A stretch of DNA of 12,811 bases from an uncultured Traorella sp. (GTDB taxonomy: Bacteria > Bacillota_I > Bacilli_A > Erysipelotrichales > Erysipelotrichaceae), in NCBI GenBank assembly GCA_945919165.1, contig CAMEIZ010000037.1, forward strand, positions 1 through 12,811. The letters are read 5' to 3'. The notes beneath the pieces were generated by a model. The model saw nothing but the letters and a program-made list of their open reading frames with translations. It did no database searches and was not told the DNA's origin. Position numbers and translations under genes: made by a program. Position 1 is the first letter of the stretch; each line of letters opens with the position of its first letter. Below are positions 1-6,529 of the stretch, piece by piece.

Positions 1-655
1 CGCTGCCAGTTACTCCTTTCAAAACAATAACTTCACGCTGCGGATGAAGAATACAATGAACAGCCTTTTTTTGTTCATCTGTCAGTTCAAAAGGACACGG
101 TTTCTTTTCGATGTTTTTTATTTCTTCAACAGCTTCCTTTTCATACACTTCGACACATTTCATTTCTTCCAGCTTTCTTGAAACAGAAACAGAAAGCTTA
201 CGCCATTCACTTTTTTTCATTGTCTGAACAGAAACCAGATAATCATAAAGCTGTTTTTGTTTCAAAGTCTGACATTGATCGTGAAGTGGTCTTACCCAGC
301 TTTCCATCTTTATTCTTTTGGCAGAACTTGAAGGCTTGAGCTGAGAGGGCAGCATCGCTGAAAGGGCACTGATAACCGTTGAAACAGTTGTTTTAGACAT
401 CCATTTTGCCAAATCGATCAGCTCCTGGTTTAAAACAGGTTCATCATCTAATACTTGTAACACAGGTTTTATCGGATACGGAAAAGACTTTGTTGAATTC
501 ATTTCAATTGAATCGACAAAGCCAACACAGTTACGGTTATTAAAGTTGACAAGTACTCTTTTCCCCGGTTCAACTTTTTCATCAAAAAACTGATAAGTAT
601 ACGTCTGATCAAGAGCACTTGTATTGTTTTCAATAAATAAATGGACAAGATTCAT
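1..655 (-). CDS. priA: Primosomal replication-restart helicase PriA, N-terminal part (cut by the window edge)
   Basis: PriA is the 3'-to-5' DNA helicase that recognises stalled forks and reloads the replicative helicase. 218 complete codons are visible. Residues ~1-100 resemble the 3'-DNA-end-binding domain (YTYQFF, then PGKRVLVNFNNR, then the WMSKTTVSTVISAL segment before a MLPSQLKPSS stretch). A winged-helix-like region follows. Helicase domain 1 begins at FELTDEQKKAV (~194-204) and the frame leaves the window inside the Walker A loop (VLKGVTGS). The family is about 730-800 residues, so roughly 500 residues lie outside. The ATG at 655-653 is preceded by AGGTGA at a good distance. The gene is divergent from the small plus-strand gene at 721, with overlapping promoters between them. 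In B. subtilis priA is followed by def-fmt-rsmB, which could be checked beyond the left edge. No frameshift is seen in the visible part. Confidence 0.93.
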   Translation of the reverse strand, partial: MNLVHLFIENNTSALDQTYTYQFFDEKVEPGKRVLVNFNNRNCVGFVDSIEMNSTKSFPYPIKPVLQVLDDEPVLNQELIDLAKWMSKTTVSTVISALSAMLPSQLKPSSSAKRIKMESWVRPLHDQCQTLKQKQLYDYLVSVQTMKKSEWRKLSVSVSRKLEEMKCVEVYEKEAVEEIKNIEKKPCPFELTDEQKKAVHCILHPQREVIVLKGVTGS

Positions 656-667
656 TGTTTTCACCTA

Positions 668-701
668 TATACATCATACCATAATTCCAGTATAATATAA
701 G
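668..701. promoter_or_regulatory. Overlapping divergent promoters for priA (-) and the DUF6440-like gene (+)
   Basis: Plus strand: TATAAT at 691-696 with TATACA at 668-673, a 17-nt spacer and 4 of 6 matches to the -35 consensus; it points at the gene starting at 721. Minus strand: TATGAT (complement of 673-678) preceded by TGG, an extended -10 element, with only a weak -35 around 696-701; it points at priA. The two core promoters occupy the same ~35 bp, so simultaneous polymerase binding should be mutually exclusive. This is read by eye; transcription start sites are not known. Confidence 0.55.
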
Positions 702-720
702 AGAAAAAATGAGGTGTTTT

Positions 721-1038
721 ATGAAAACAAAGAAGCGCTTTATCATAACGGAAATCTATCAAAATGATCTGCATGCAGCTGACAAGGTACTTGTCGATAC
801 CCAGACAAATGTACAATATCTTCTCCATCAGGAAGGAAGCGGCTGCAGCTGTATTGTATTAGTTGATCAAGACGGCAAACCTTTACTGTGTCAAAATCCA
901 GTTGAACTTCCTTCTTCTCAGTCAAAAGCTGTGCAAGAAGAAAAAGACCTGATAGGTAAACGTTCAGAGGATGAACCTTTAAAAAAACTGGAAATCGTCA
1001 AACCAAAGAAAAGGAGAAAAAATGGCAGCAAAGATTAA
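721..1038 (+). CDS. Small DUF6440-like protein with Lys-rich tail
   Basis: A 105-residue soluble protein of unknown function. Residues ~3-60 follow the pattern I associate with DUF6440: KRF start, a RVLVD-T-NVQYL-like strand (here KVLVDTQTNVQYLL), a Gly/Ser turn, then VLVDQDGKPL. This assignment is from memory of the family and should be confirmed by profile search. The last ~40 residues are highly charged and Lys-rich, probably disordered. I chose the ATG at 721 rather than the in-frame ATG at 709 because GAGGTG lies at 711-716, correctly placed for 721 and inside the coding frame if 709 were used. Its last 17 bp overlap the start of the HAD gene, whose ribosome site (AAGGAG, 1011-1016) lies inside this gene, so the two are almost certainly co-transcribed and translationally linked. 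Confidence 0.75.
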   Translation: MKTKKRFIITEIYQNDLHAADKVLVDTQTNVQYLLHQEGSGCSCIVLVDQDGKPLLCQNPVELPSSQSKAVQEEKDLIGKRSEDEPLKKLEIVKPKKRRKNGSKD

Positions 1039-1897
1039 CATGATTTCGTGCGATCTCGACGGCACATTATTAAATAACCATAAAATCATTTCTGAAAAAA
1101 GTGTGAACGCCTTAATTGATTATCAGAAAAAAGGTTATCTGGTTACTCTAGCAAGCGGTCGCTATTATAAAGAAATCGAAAAATTTGCCAAACAACTGCA
1201 GCTATCCCAATATCATGGTTATGTTGTTTGTGGAAATGGCTATGAAATAATTGATACATCCACGAATAAAATCCGTCATTTTGGTGTGATTCCAAGCAAT
1301 CTAGCACATGAGTGTATCGATCTTGCGAAACGTCATCATTTAATGCAGTATATCAGTATTCATCATACTTACCATCTTTCCACAAACCATATTGAAAAAA
1401 TCTTCATGAAAGGTGTTCAAAAATCTTTTCATTATCTCTCAAAAAAAGGTGTGCGACAAATCAGCTATGCGGCTCACTTACTGGATGAATCTGTTTTTGC
1501 GAAAGATTTAAAGCCTTTTATACAAGAGGGTGTTGTTAAGATTGCATTAGTTGGAACACCGATCAATCAAAAAAAATATATTCAGGATCTGAATCAAAAA
1601 TATCCAGATTATTTTGCTTTTTATCCTGTCAATCCTTTTTCAATTGAAATCACGCATCACAGCGTATCCAAAAAAAATGCTGTTGAAACTATCGCAAAAG
1701 AAAATGGTTTTACACTGAATGAAGTCATTGCCTTTGGCGACAGCGGAAATGATGAACCACTCCTTCAGGCAGCCGGTATTGGTATCACAATGAAAAACGG
1801 TACAAAAAAAGCTCTTGCGAAAGCAAGAACTATTTCAGAATTTACCAATCATGAAGACGGAGTCATTAAAGAACTTGAAAAATATCTGAAAGACTGA
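1022..1897 (+). CDS. Cof-type HAD-superfamily sugar-phosphate phosphatase
   Basis: A 291-residue cytoplasmic hydrolase of the Cof (HAD-IIB) family. These Mg-dependent phosphatases dephosphorylate sugar phosphates, nucleotides or cofactors such as pyridoxal phosphate and FMN; the substrate cannot be read from sequence. Motif I is D11-L-D13-G-T-L-L (nucleophile D11, acid/base D13). Motif II is the LASGR segment near residue 43. The motif III lysine lies in VSKKNAVE. Motif IV is GDSGND at 239-244 (D240, D244). The large middle insertion is the C2 cap, normal for the family. Length is typical and all catalytic residues are present. The gene overlaps the preceding small gene by 17 bp, with AAGGAG 5 nt before its ATG. 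It ends at a shared hairpin facing the convergent zinc-ribbon gene. Confidence 0.9.
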   Translation: MAAKINMISCDLDGTLLNNHKIISEKSVNALIDYQKKGYLVTLASGRYYKEIEKFAKQLQLSQYHGYVVCGNGYEIIDTSTNKIRHFGVIPSNLAHECIDLAKRHHLMQYISIHHTYHLSTNHIEKIFMKGVQKSFHYLSKKGVRQISYAAHLLDESVFAKDLKPFIQEGVVKIALVGTPINQKKYIQDLNQKYPDYFAFYPVNPFSIEITHHSVSKKNAVETIAKENGFTLNEVIAFGDSGNDEPLLQAAGIGITMKNGTKKALAKARTISEFTNHEDGVIKELEKYLKD

Positions 1898-1910
1898 GAA
1901 CTCAGTCTTT
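1889..1910. terminator. Bidirectional terminator between converging HAD and zinc-ribbon genes
   Basis: A perfect 9-bp stem, AAAGACTGA (1889-1897) with TCAGTCTTT (1902-1910), and a 4-nt loop (GAAC). On the plus strand it is followed by TATTCTTCT after the T-run that ends the stem. The plus-strand TGA stop (1895-1897) is inside the 5' arm, and the minus-strand TAA stop (1910-1912) touches the other end. The U-tract is better on the plus strand than on the minus strand. Confidence 0.75.
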
Positions 1911-2641
1911 TATTCTTCTAAGGCCTTTATAATCTGTTCCCCTGTAAAAGTATACTCAAAATGATCACTCTTATCTGTATTATAGAAAGTTATCATATAC
2001 TTTTTATCCAAAGAAGGATTAATCAAAAAATAAAAACTGCTTTTACCCTTTCTTAAACGAATTGGTCCGACATTTAATTTTTCATGATCACTTAGAAAGA
2101 TTTCACCTTCAACATCTGATTCACATTTCACATCAATACGTGCCATGTCTTCCTGCTTTGATACATCAAAAGATGTAATCTGAACTTTCAAATTACCTTG
2201 TCCTTCCAATTTAATTTCTTCACTTGGGGGCAAAACTTCTATTTCTTTTTCAGGATTTTGTGTTTCTGAATGATTTTCCTCTTTATTTTCTTCCACAATC
2301 GGAGGAATTGTTGATGTGTGATTTTTAGATAAGAATATTTTGGCTAAATAATATCCACCAGCTAATAAAACAGCTATGAGTGCTACAATTAAAACAAGGA
2401 TCAGTTTATTGAGCAAGGCGTCTTCTTTTTGACGATGAAGCTCATTTTGACGACTGATTCGAGATAAAGGCTTCTCGGATTTACTGTTTGTAACAGGTAT
2501 TGTTTTCTCTGTTTCATCTTCCATCAGATTTTCCATAGCATTTTCAATATCATCTTTATAATCATGATATTTTTCTCCGCAATAAGGGCAAAAACTCATA
2601 TCGTCTTCAAAAACTCGTTTACAGTTATCGCATGTTTTCAT
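1910..2641 (-). CDS. Zinc-ribbon single-pass membrane protein of unknown function
   Basis: 243 residues. The N-terminus is a zinc ribbon with four cysteines (C4, C7, C18, C21: CDNC then CPYC). An acidic, probably disordered cytoplasmic linker (~25-75) follows. One membrane helix spans ~79-104 (LILVLIVALIAVLLAGGYYL). Next is an external Glu/Pro-rich stalk (~110-145) and a C-terminal ~95-residue beta-rich domain. There is no signal peptide before the ribbon, so the ribbon should be inside and the C-terminal domain outside. This layout resembles the ribbon-helix-outer-domain architecture of TcaA/YvbJ-type proteins, but I do not recognise the outer domain. Two purine-rich ribosome sites precede the ATG (GGAGG, then AAGGA). 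It lies 51 bp after gmk, beyond a hairpin. I found only a weak candidate promoter, so it may depend partly on read-through from gmk. Confidence 0.8.
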   Translation of the reverse strand: MKTCDNCKRVFEDDMSFCPYCGEKYHDYKDDIENAMENLMEDETEKTIPVTNSKSEKPLSRISRQNELHRQKEDALLNKLILVLIVALIAVLLAGGYYLAKIFLSKNHTSTIPPIVEENKEENHSETQNPEKEIEVLPPSEEIKLEGQGNLKVQITSFDVSKQEDMARIDVKCESDVEGEIFLSDHEKLNVGPIRLRKGKSSFYFLINPSLDKKYMITFYNTDKSDHFEYTFTGEQIIKALEE

Positions 2642-2663
2642 AATCCTTCCTCCCTTATCATTC

Positions 2664-2694
2664 TAACAGAAAAATGCCTGTGTGAACAGGCATT
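2664..2694 (-). terminator. Intrinsic terminator of gmk
   Basis: A perfect 9-bp stem, AATGCCTGT (2673-2681) with ACAGGCATT (2686-2694), and a 4-nt loop. On the minus strand it is followed by a U-run (TTTTTCTGTT). The stem starts inside the gmk TAA stop codon (2693-2695). Confidence 0.85.
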
Positions 2695-3256
2695 ACTTTT
2701 GATTACGCTTAATGATTAAACCAATGACCTCCGCAGCTAACTGTGGATCATCGTTGCAGACAACATACTTATAGTTACCAACCAGCTTCAATTCCTGAGC
2801 TGCTTTTGCTAAGCGCTGCTGAATGATTTCTTCGGCTTCACTTCTTCTGCCGCGAATTCGCTTCTCTAATTCTTCCATAGATGGTGGTATGATAAAGATG
2901 CTGATTGCATCCGGACATTTTTCTCTGACAATGGTTGCCCCTTGTACTTCAATTTCCAAGATAACATTTTTTCCTTCATTTCTCAGCTTTTCAACTTGCT
3001 TTATGCTGGTGCCATAGTAATTGCCGACAAATTCAGCCCATTCCAAAAATTCCCCTTCTTTGATTTTTTTCTCGAATTCCTCACGGCTGATGAAAATATA
3101 ATCAACTCCGTCTACTTCACCCTGTCTTGGCTTTCTTGTCGTCATTGATATCGAATAAGTAAGATTTAATGATTTATCCTTCATGAAGTATTCGCGTACT
3201 GTACCTTTACCAACTCCACTTGGACCGCTGATGATAATGAGTAATCCTTTTTCCAT
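2693..3256 (-). CDS. gmk: Guanylate kinase
   Basis: 187 residues, the normal length. Guanylate kinase transfers phosphate from ATP to GMP (and dGMP) to give GDP; in Bacillota it is essential and a target of (p)ppGpp. The P-loop is GPSGVGKGT (11-19). The GMP-binding segment has SISMTTRKPRQGEVDGVDY (35-53: S37, R41, Y53), E72 (GEFLEWAE) and the YGTS turn (81-84). The lid arginines lie in RIRGRRSE (133-140). The ATG is preceded by a GGGGGA ribosome site. A strong promoter is visible upstream and a hairpin downstream. In B. subtilis gmk is followed by rpoZ; here the next gene is instead the zinc-ribbon membrane protein, and no omega subunit is found nearby. Confidence 0.96.
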   Translation of the reverse strand: MEKGLLIIISGPSGVGKGTVREYFMKDKSLNLTYSISMTTRKPRQGEVDGVDYIFISREEFEKKIKEGEFLEWAEFVGNYYGTSIKQVEKLRNEGKNVILEIEVQGATIVREKCPDAISIFIIPPSMEELEKRIRGRRSEAEEIIQQRLAKAAQELKLVGNYKYVVCNDDPQLAAEVIGLIIKRNQK

Positions 3257-3279
3257 AGTATCCCCCGCTAATATGTTAA

Positions 3280-3307
3280 ATTATAGTACATTCTAAGATA
3301 AAGTCAA
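3280..3307 (-). promoter_or_regulatory. gmk promoter
   Basis: Minus strand -35 TTGACT (complement of 3302-3307) and -10 TATAAT (complement of 3280-3285) with a 16-nt spacer: 5 of 6 and 6 of 6 consensus matches. It lies 24 nt before the gmk start codon and is divergent from the rqcH promoter. Confidence 0.75.
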
Positions 3308-3325
3308 TTCTGTTTTCGCTTTTTG

Positions 3326-3334
3326 TGGTATAAT
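3326..3334 (+). promoter_or_regulatory. rqcH promoter (extended -10)
   Basis: TGG followed by TATAAT (3329-3334) forms an extended -10 element; no good -35 is present at the right distance. It lies 23 nt before the ATG at 3358, with AGGAGG at 3346-3351 giving ideal ribosome-site spacing. Confidence 0.65.
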
Positions 3335-3357
3335 AACCAACAAACAGGAGGTTCATT

Positions 3358-4992
3358 ATGGCATTAGATGGATTACTTCTTCACAAGCTTGAAGTGCAGC
3401 TTTCAAAACTGTTACCCCTAAAAATAAATAAATGTTCACAAATCAGTGAACATGAGTTTTTATTTCATCTTCGAAACAATTCAAAGAACTATAAACTGAT
3501 GATTTCTACTCATTCTCAATACAACCGTATTAATCTGACAACCCAGGATTATAAAAGTCCTTTAAACGCCTCAAATTTCATTATGGTGTTACGAAAATAC
3601 ATTGATGGCGGTTATATAGTAAAAATCTCTCAGGTTGGTCTTGATCGACTTCTTGACTTAGAAATCACAGCTTATGATGATCTGACAGACCGTCACACCT
3701 ATCACCTTTATGTAGAGCTAATGGGAAAATATGCAAACCTTGTTTTGGTTGAAAACAATAAGATTATTGATGCACAAAAAAGAATTCCTCCTTTTGAAAA
3801 CAACATCCGTTCAATTTTTCCTGGACTGGAATTTACACTTCCAACAGCATTTGACAAAAAGGATCCCTTTCTCTTTCAGGATATAGGAGAAGATGAAAAT
3901 CTGACAAAACAATTTCATGGTTTTTCCCCTCTATTATCCAGAGAATTCATTTATCGAATTCATCATCATGAAACATTCGCAGATATTATGAAAGAACTGG
4001 ATGAAAGTAACTCTTTATATTATTATGAACAGGAAAATCAGTTTCATTGTATTGAACTCAAGCATCTTCATTCAACCTTCAGCTGTTATCCTCTGATGAA
4101 AGGTTTTGATGTCATATATTATCATGCTCAGGAAAAAGAAAGAATTCGTGAACAAAGCGGTGATCTCTACAAACTGGTAAAAAAAGAATTAAATCGCAAT
4201 TCAGCTAAGATGAAAAAACTCAAGCAAACGCTTGAAGAAGCGAATGATTGTGAAAAATATAAGATTTACGGTGATCTTTTATACAGCTACTGTTATTTAT
4301 ATCCAAATAAGCTTGAAAGTGTTGATCTTGAAGACTTTGAAAGCGGAGAAAAGATTCATATTCCTTTGGATATTCGCTTTGATATGAAAAATAATGCGAA
4401 AAAATACTATCAGAAATATAAAAAAAGCAAAACTGCTCAAAATGAAGTTGCCAAACAGATCGAATTATGTCAAAAAGAAATTGAATATTTTTCACTTCTT
4501 CAGGTACAGCTGGATTATGCAGGCTTTGAAGATGCGAAAGAAATTCGCAGTGAGTTAGAAAAAAATGGTTATCTGAAGCCAAATAAAAACACAAAAAAAG
4601 TAAAACAAAAAACTGCTCCACACTATCTGACACTAAAAATTGATGACAATATGATCTATGTTGGAAAAAACAATCTTCAAAATGATTATTTGACCTTTCA
4701 TTTTGCGAAAAAAGAAGACCTCTGGTTTCATGTCCTTGATTACCATGGTGCCCATGTCATACTGCATGGTGAGGTAAATGAAATGACCATTCGAACCTGT
4801 GCTATGCTTGCCAGTTATTATTCTCAACAGAAAAATTCCAGCAGTGTACCAGTTGCCTATACCCAAATCAGAAATCTGAAAAAAGCGAAAGGAAAAGCCG
4901 TTGGACAAGCTTTAATGACCAGTTATAAAGCCATTTATATAGATCCGGATGAAAAGAAAATAATCGATCTTTTAGATCATTTTAAAGTATAA
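3358..4992 (+). CDS. rqcH: NFACT-family ribosome quality control protein RqcH (Rqc2 homologue, formerly FbpA/YloA)
   Basis: 544 residues, close to the usual ~560-590. RqcH binds 50S subunits carrying a stalled peptidyl-tRNA and recruits tRNA-Ala to add alanine tails that mark the peptide for degradation. The N-terminal NFACT-N domain includes QVGLDRLLDLEI. Its D96-R97 matches the Asp-Arg pair needed for alanine tailing in B. subtilis RqcH (D97/R98). A conserved YVELMGKYANLVLV block follows (118-131). A Lys/Glu-rich coiled-coil segment spans roughly 275-400. The C-terminal NFACT-R domain (~425-540) carries FAKKEDLWFHVLDYHGAHVI. Older annotations call this family fibronectin-binding; the ribosome role is now better supported. 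It is divergent from gmk, as a stand-alone gene with its own promoter and a shared terminator. No defect is seen. Confidence 0.93.
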   Translation: MALDGLLLHKLEVQLSKLLPLKINKCSQISEHEFLFHLRNNSKNYKLMISTHSQYNRINLTTQDYKSPLNASNFIMVLRKYIDGGYIVKISQVGLDRLLDLEITAYDDLTDRHTYHLYVELMGKYANLVLVENNKIIDAQKRIPPFENNIRSIFPGLEFTLPTAFDKKDPFLFQDIGEDENLTKQFHGFSPLLSREFIYRIHHHETFADIMKELDESNSLYYYEQENQFHCIELKHLHSTFSCYPLMKGFDVIYYHAQEKERIREQSGDLYKLVKKELNRNSAKMKKLKQTLEEANDCEKYKIYGDLLYSYCYLYPNKLESVDLEDFESGEKIHIPLDIRFDMKNNAKKYYQKYKKSKTAQNEVAKQIELCQKEIEYFSLLQVQLDYAGFEDAKEIRSELEKNGYLKPNKNTKKVKQKTAPHYLTLKIDDNMIYVGKNNLQNDYLTFHFAKKEDLWFHVLDYHGAHVILHGEVNEMTIRTCAMLASYYSQQKNSSSVPVAYTQIRNLKKAKGKAVGQALMTSYKAIYIDPDEKKIIDLLDHFKV

Positions 4993-5012
4993 GGATGCCC
5001 GAAGGCATCCTT
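4991..5012. terminator. Bidirectional terminator between converging rqcH and rpe
   Basis: A perfect 9-bp GC-rich stem, AAGGATGCC (4991-4999) with GGCATCCTT (5004-5012). The loop is CGAA on plus and UUCG on minus; on the minus strand C(UUCG)G is the exceptionally stable tetraloop. The plus-strand tail is TTATTTTAAC. The rqcH TAA (4990-4992) and the rpe TAA (5011-5013) both overlap the stem ends. Confidence 0.85.
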
Positions 5013-5664
5013 ATTTTAACGAACGAATATTTTCTTGGATATTTCCCTTAAAAACATAGCTTCCGGCAACCAGAATATCCACCCCGGCATTTTTTGCTAA
5101 TTCACTAGTCTCATGATTAATACCGCCATCAATCTCAATCAGACAGTGATAATCGTTTTCATCAATTTGTTTTCTTAAAAAACGAACTTTATCCAACATA
5201 TCACACATAAACTTCTGACCGCCAAATCCCGGTTCAACTGACATGATCAGCACTAAATCCAATTGATCCAGCCATTGTTCCAATACGGACACATCTGTTT
5301 TAGGTTTAATGGATATACCGGCTTTGATATGAAAAGAGTGTATATAATCAATTAATTCACTGATTTTGGCAGGATCTACTGCTTCATAATGAAACGTAAT
5401 AAGATCAGCTCCAGCTTTCGCAAAAGATTCAATAAAACTATAAGGATCCTCAATCATCAAATGTACATCCATAATTAATTGAGGACACACTTTTTTAAAG
5501 CCTTTTAAAATATCACTTCCAAATGTCAGATTGGGTACAAAATGGCCATCCATGACATCAAAATGCAAATATTCGGCTTCACTATCATTTAATGCCTGAC
5601 ATTGTTTTTCAAATTGTGAATAATCAAGTGATAAAACACTTGGTGCTACTGCGATTGTTTTCAT
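5011..5664 (-). CDS. rpe: Ribulose-phosphate 3-epimerase
   Basis: 217 residues, normal length. It interconverts ribulose 5-phosphate and xylulose 5-phosphate in the pentose phosphate pathway, as a metal-dependent TIM barrel. Metal ligands are visible as H34 and D36 (HFDVMDGHFVPNLTFG), H68 (DVHLMI) and D179 (EIDGGIN). The phosphate-binding loops are SVEPGFGGQ (142-150) and AGSYVF (200-205). It is the last gene of the rlmN operon. Its ATG lies one base after the rsgA stop, and its ribosome site AAAGGA is inside the last codons of rsgA. In B. subtilis the next gene is thiN; here the operon ends at a hairpin. Confidence 0.96.
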   Translation of the reverse strand: MKTIAVAPSVLSLDYSQFEKQCQALNDSEAEYLHFDVMDGHFVPNLTFGSDILKGFKKVCPQLIMDVHLMIEDPYSFIESFAKAGADLITFHYEAVDPAKISELIDYIHSFHIKAGISIKPKTDVSVLEQWLDQLDLVLIMSVEPGFGGQKFMCDMLDKVRFLRKQIDENDYHCLIEIDGGINHETSELAKNAGVDILVAGSYVFKGNIQENIRSLK

Positions 5665-5665
5665 G

Positions 5666-6529
5666 TTAATATCCTTTCTTATTTTGTTTGATCATACGAG
5701 CAATATCTTTATAGTTTTGATAACGGATTTGTGAGATTTGTCCCCTTTCCACATACTCTTTTATAACACAATTCGGTTCATCAAGATGAACACAGTCTCG
5801 AAAACGACAATCTTCATGAACCTGAAAGTCAGGAATTGAGTGTGCCAGTTCTAACAAATTCACTCTGGAAAAATCAAGAGAAGAGAATCCCGGAGTATCC
5901 GCAACCCATCCATTCCCGATAGGAAAAAGCTGACAATGCCGCGTTGTATGCTTTCCTCTTCCCAAAGCTTTACTGGTTATTTGCGTATTAAGTTCAAAAT
6001 CAGGATTGATCCGATTTAATAAGGAGCTTTTTCCGGCTCCGCTTTGACCGGTCAAGACAGTAATTTTATTTTCAAAGCATTCAATGATTTTGGTTTCATC
6101 AAAATCAGTTCCTGTTTGATAAACACGATAACCGCTTTTTTCATAATCTGAAATAGCTTCATAAATAGGATCATCAGGTTGAATAAGATCCATCTTAGTA
6201 ACACACAGTACGGGTTCTATTCCCGCTAATGATATCAAAAAGATCAAACGATCAATCAGTACACAACTGAAATCAGGACAGCGTGCTGACATGACGATTA
6301 AAGCCTGATCAACATTTGCGATAGCCGGTCTTAAAAGCATGTTTTTGCGTTCCAATATTTTCTGAATTCCGTATTGTGAATCAAACTTCTCTATCAAAAC
6401 ATGATCTCCTACAAGCGGTTTTTTATCCTGACGTACTTTTCCCATCGCAATACATGAATGAATACTTCCATCTTCAAATAAAACATCATACTGATTCGAA
6501 ATGTTTTTAATAATCATTGCTTTATTCAT
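5666..6529 (-). CDS. rsgA: Small-ribosomal-subunit biogenesis GTPase RsgA
   Basis: 287 residues, typical. RsgA is a circularly permuted GTPase that checks late maturation of the 30S subunit and helps release assembly factors. An N-terminal OB fold (~1-68) precedes the G domain in permuted order: G4 TKMD (111-114), P-loop GQSGAGKSS (161-169), the GRGKHTTRH switch region (190-198) and G3 DTPG (211-214). The C-terminal zinc finger has C241, C246, H248 and C254. Its start overlaps the end of prkC by 8 bp and no clear Shine-Dalgarno lies before it, so translation probably depends on ribosomes finishing prkC. In B. subtilis its homologue CpgA is phosphorylated by PrkC, which fits the gene order. 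Confidence 0.96.
   Translation of the reverse strand: MNKAMIIKNISNQYDVLFEDGSIHSCIAMGKVRQDKKPLVGDHVLIEKFDSQYGIQKILERKNMLLRPAIANVDQALIVMSARCPDFSCVLIDRLIFLISLAGIEPVLCVTKMDLIQPDDPIYEAISDYEKSGYRVYQTGTDFDETKIIECFENKITVLTGQSGAGKSSLLNRINPDFELNTQITSKALGRGKHTTRHCQLFPIGNGWVADTPGFSSLDFSRVNLLELAHSIPDFQVHEDCRFRDCVHLDEPNCVIKEYVERGQISQIRYQNYKDIARMIKQNKKGY

Noticed and set aside
709..720. Upstream ATG at 709 for the DUF6440-like gene
   Set aside because: The ribosome site GAGGTG follows it and is correctly spaced for the ATG at 721.
4220..4908. Two long minus-strand open frames opposite rqcH
   Set aside because: They are mirror frames of a clear coding gene, have no family resemblance or ribosome sites, and are rich in Phe/His/Ser as expected for antisense of Lys/Glu-rich coding sequence.
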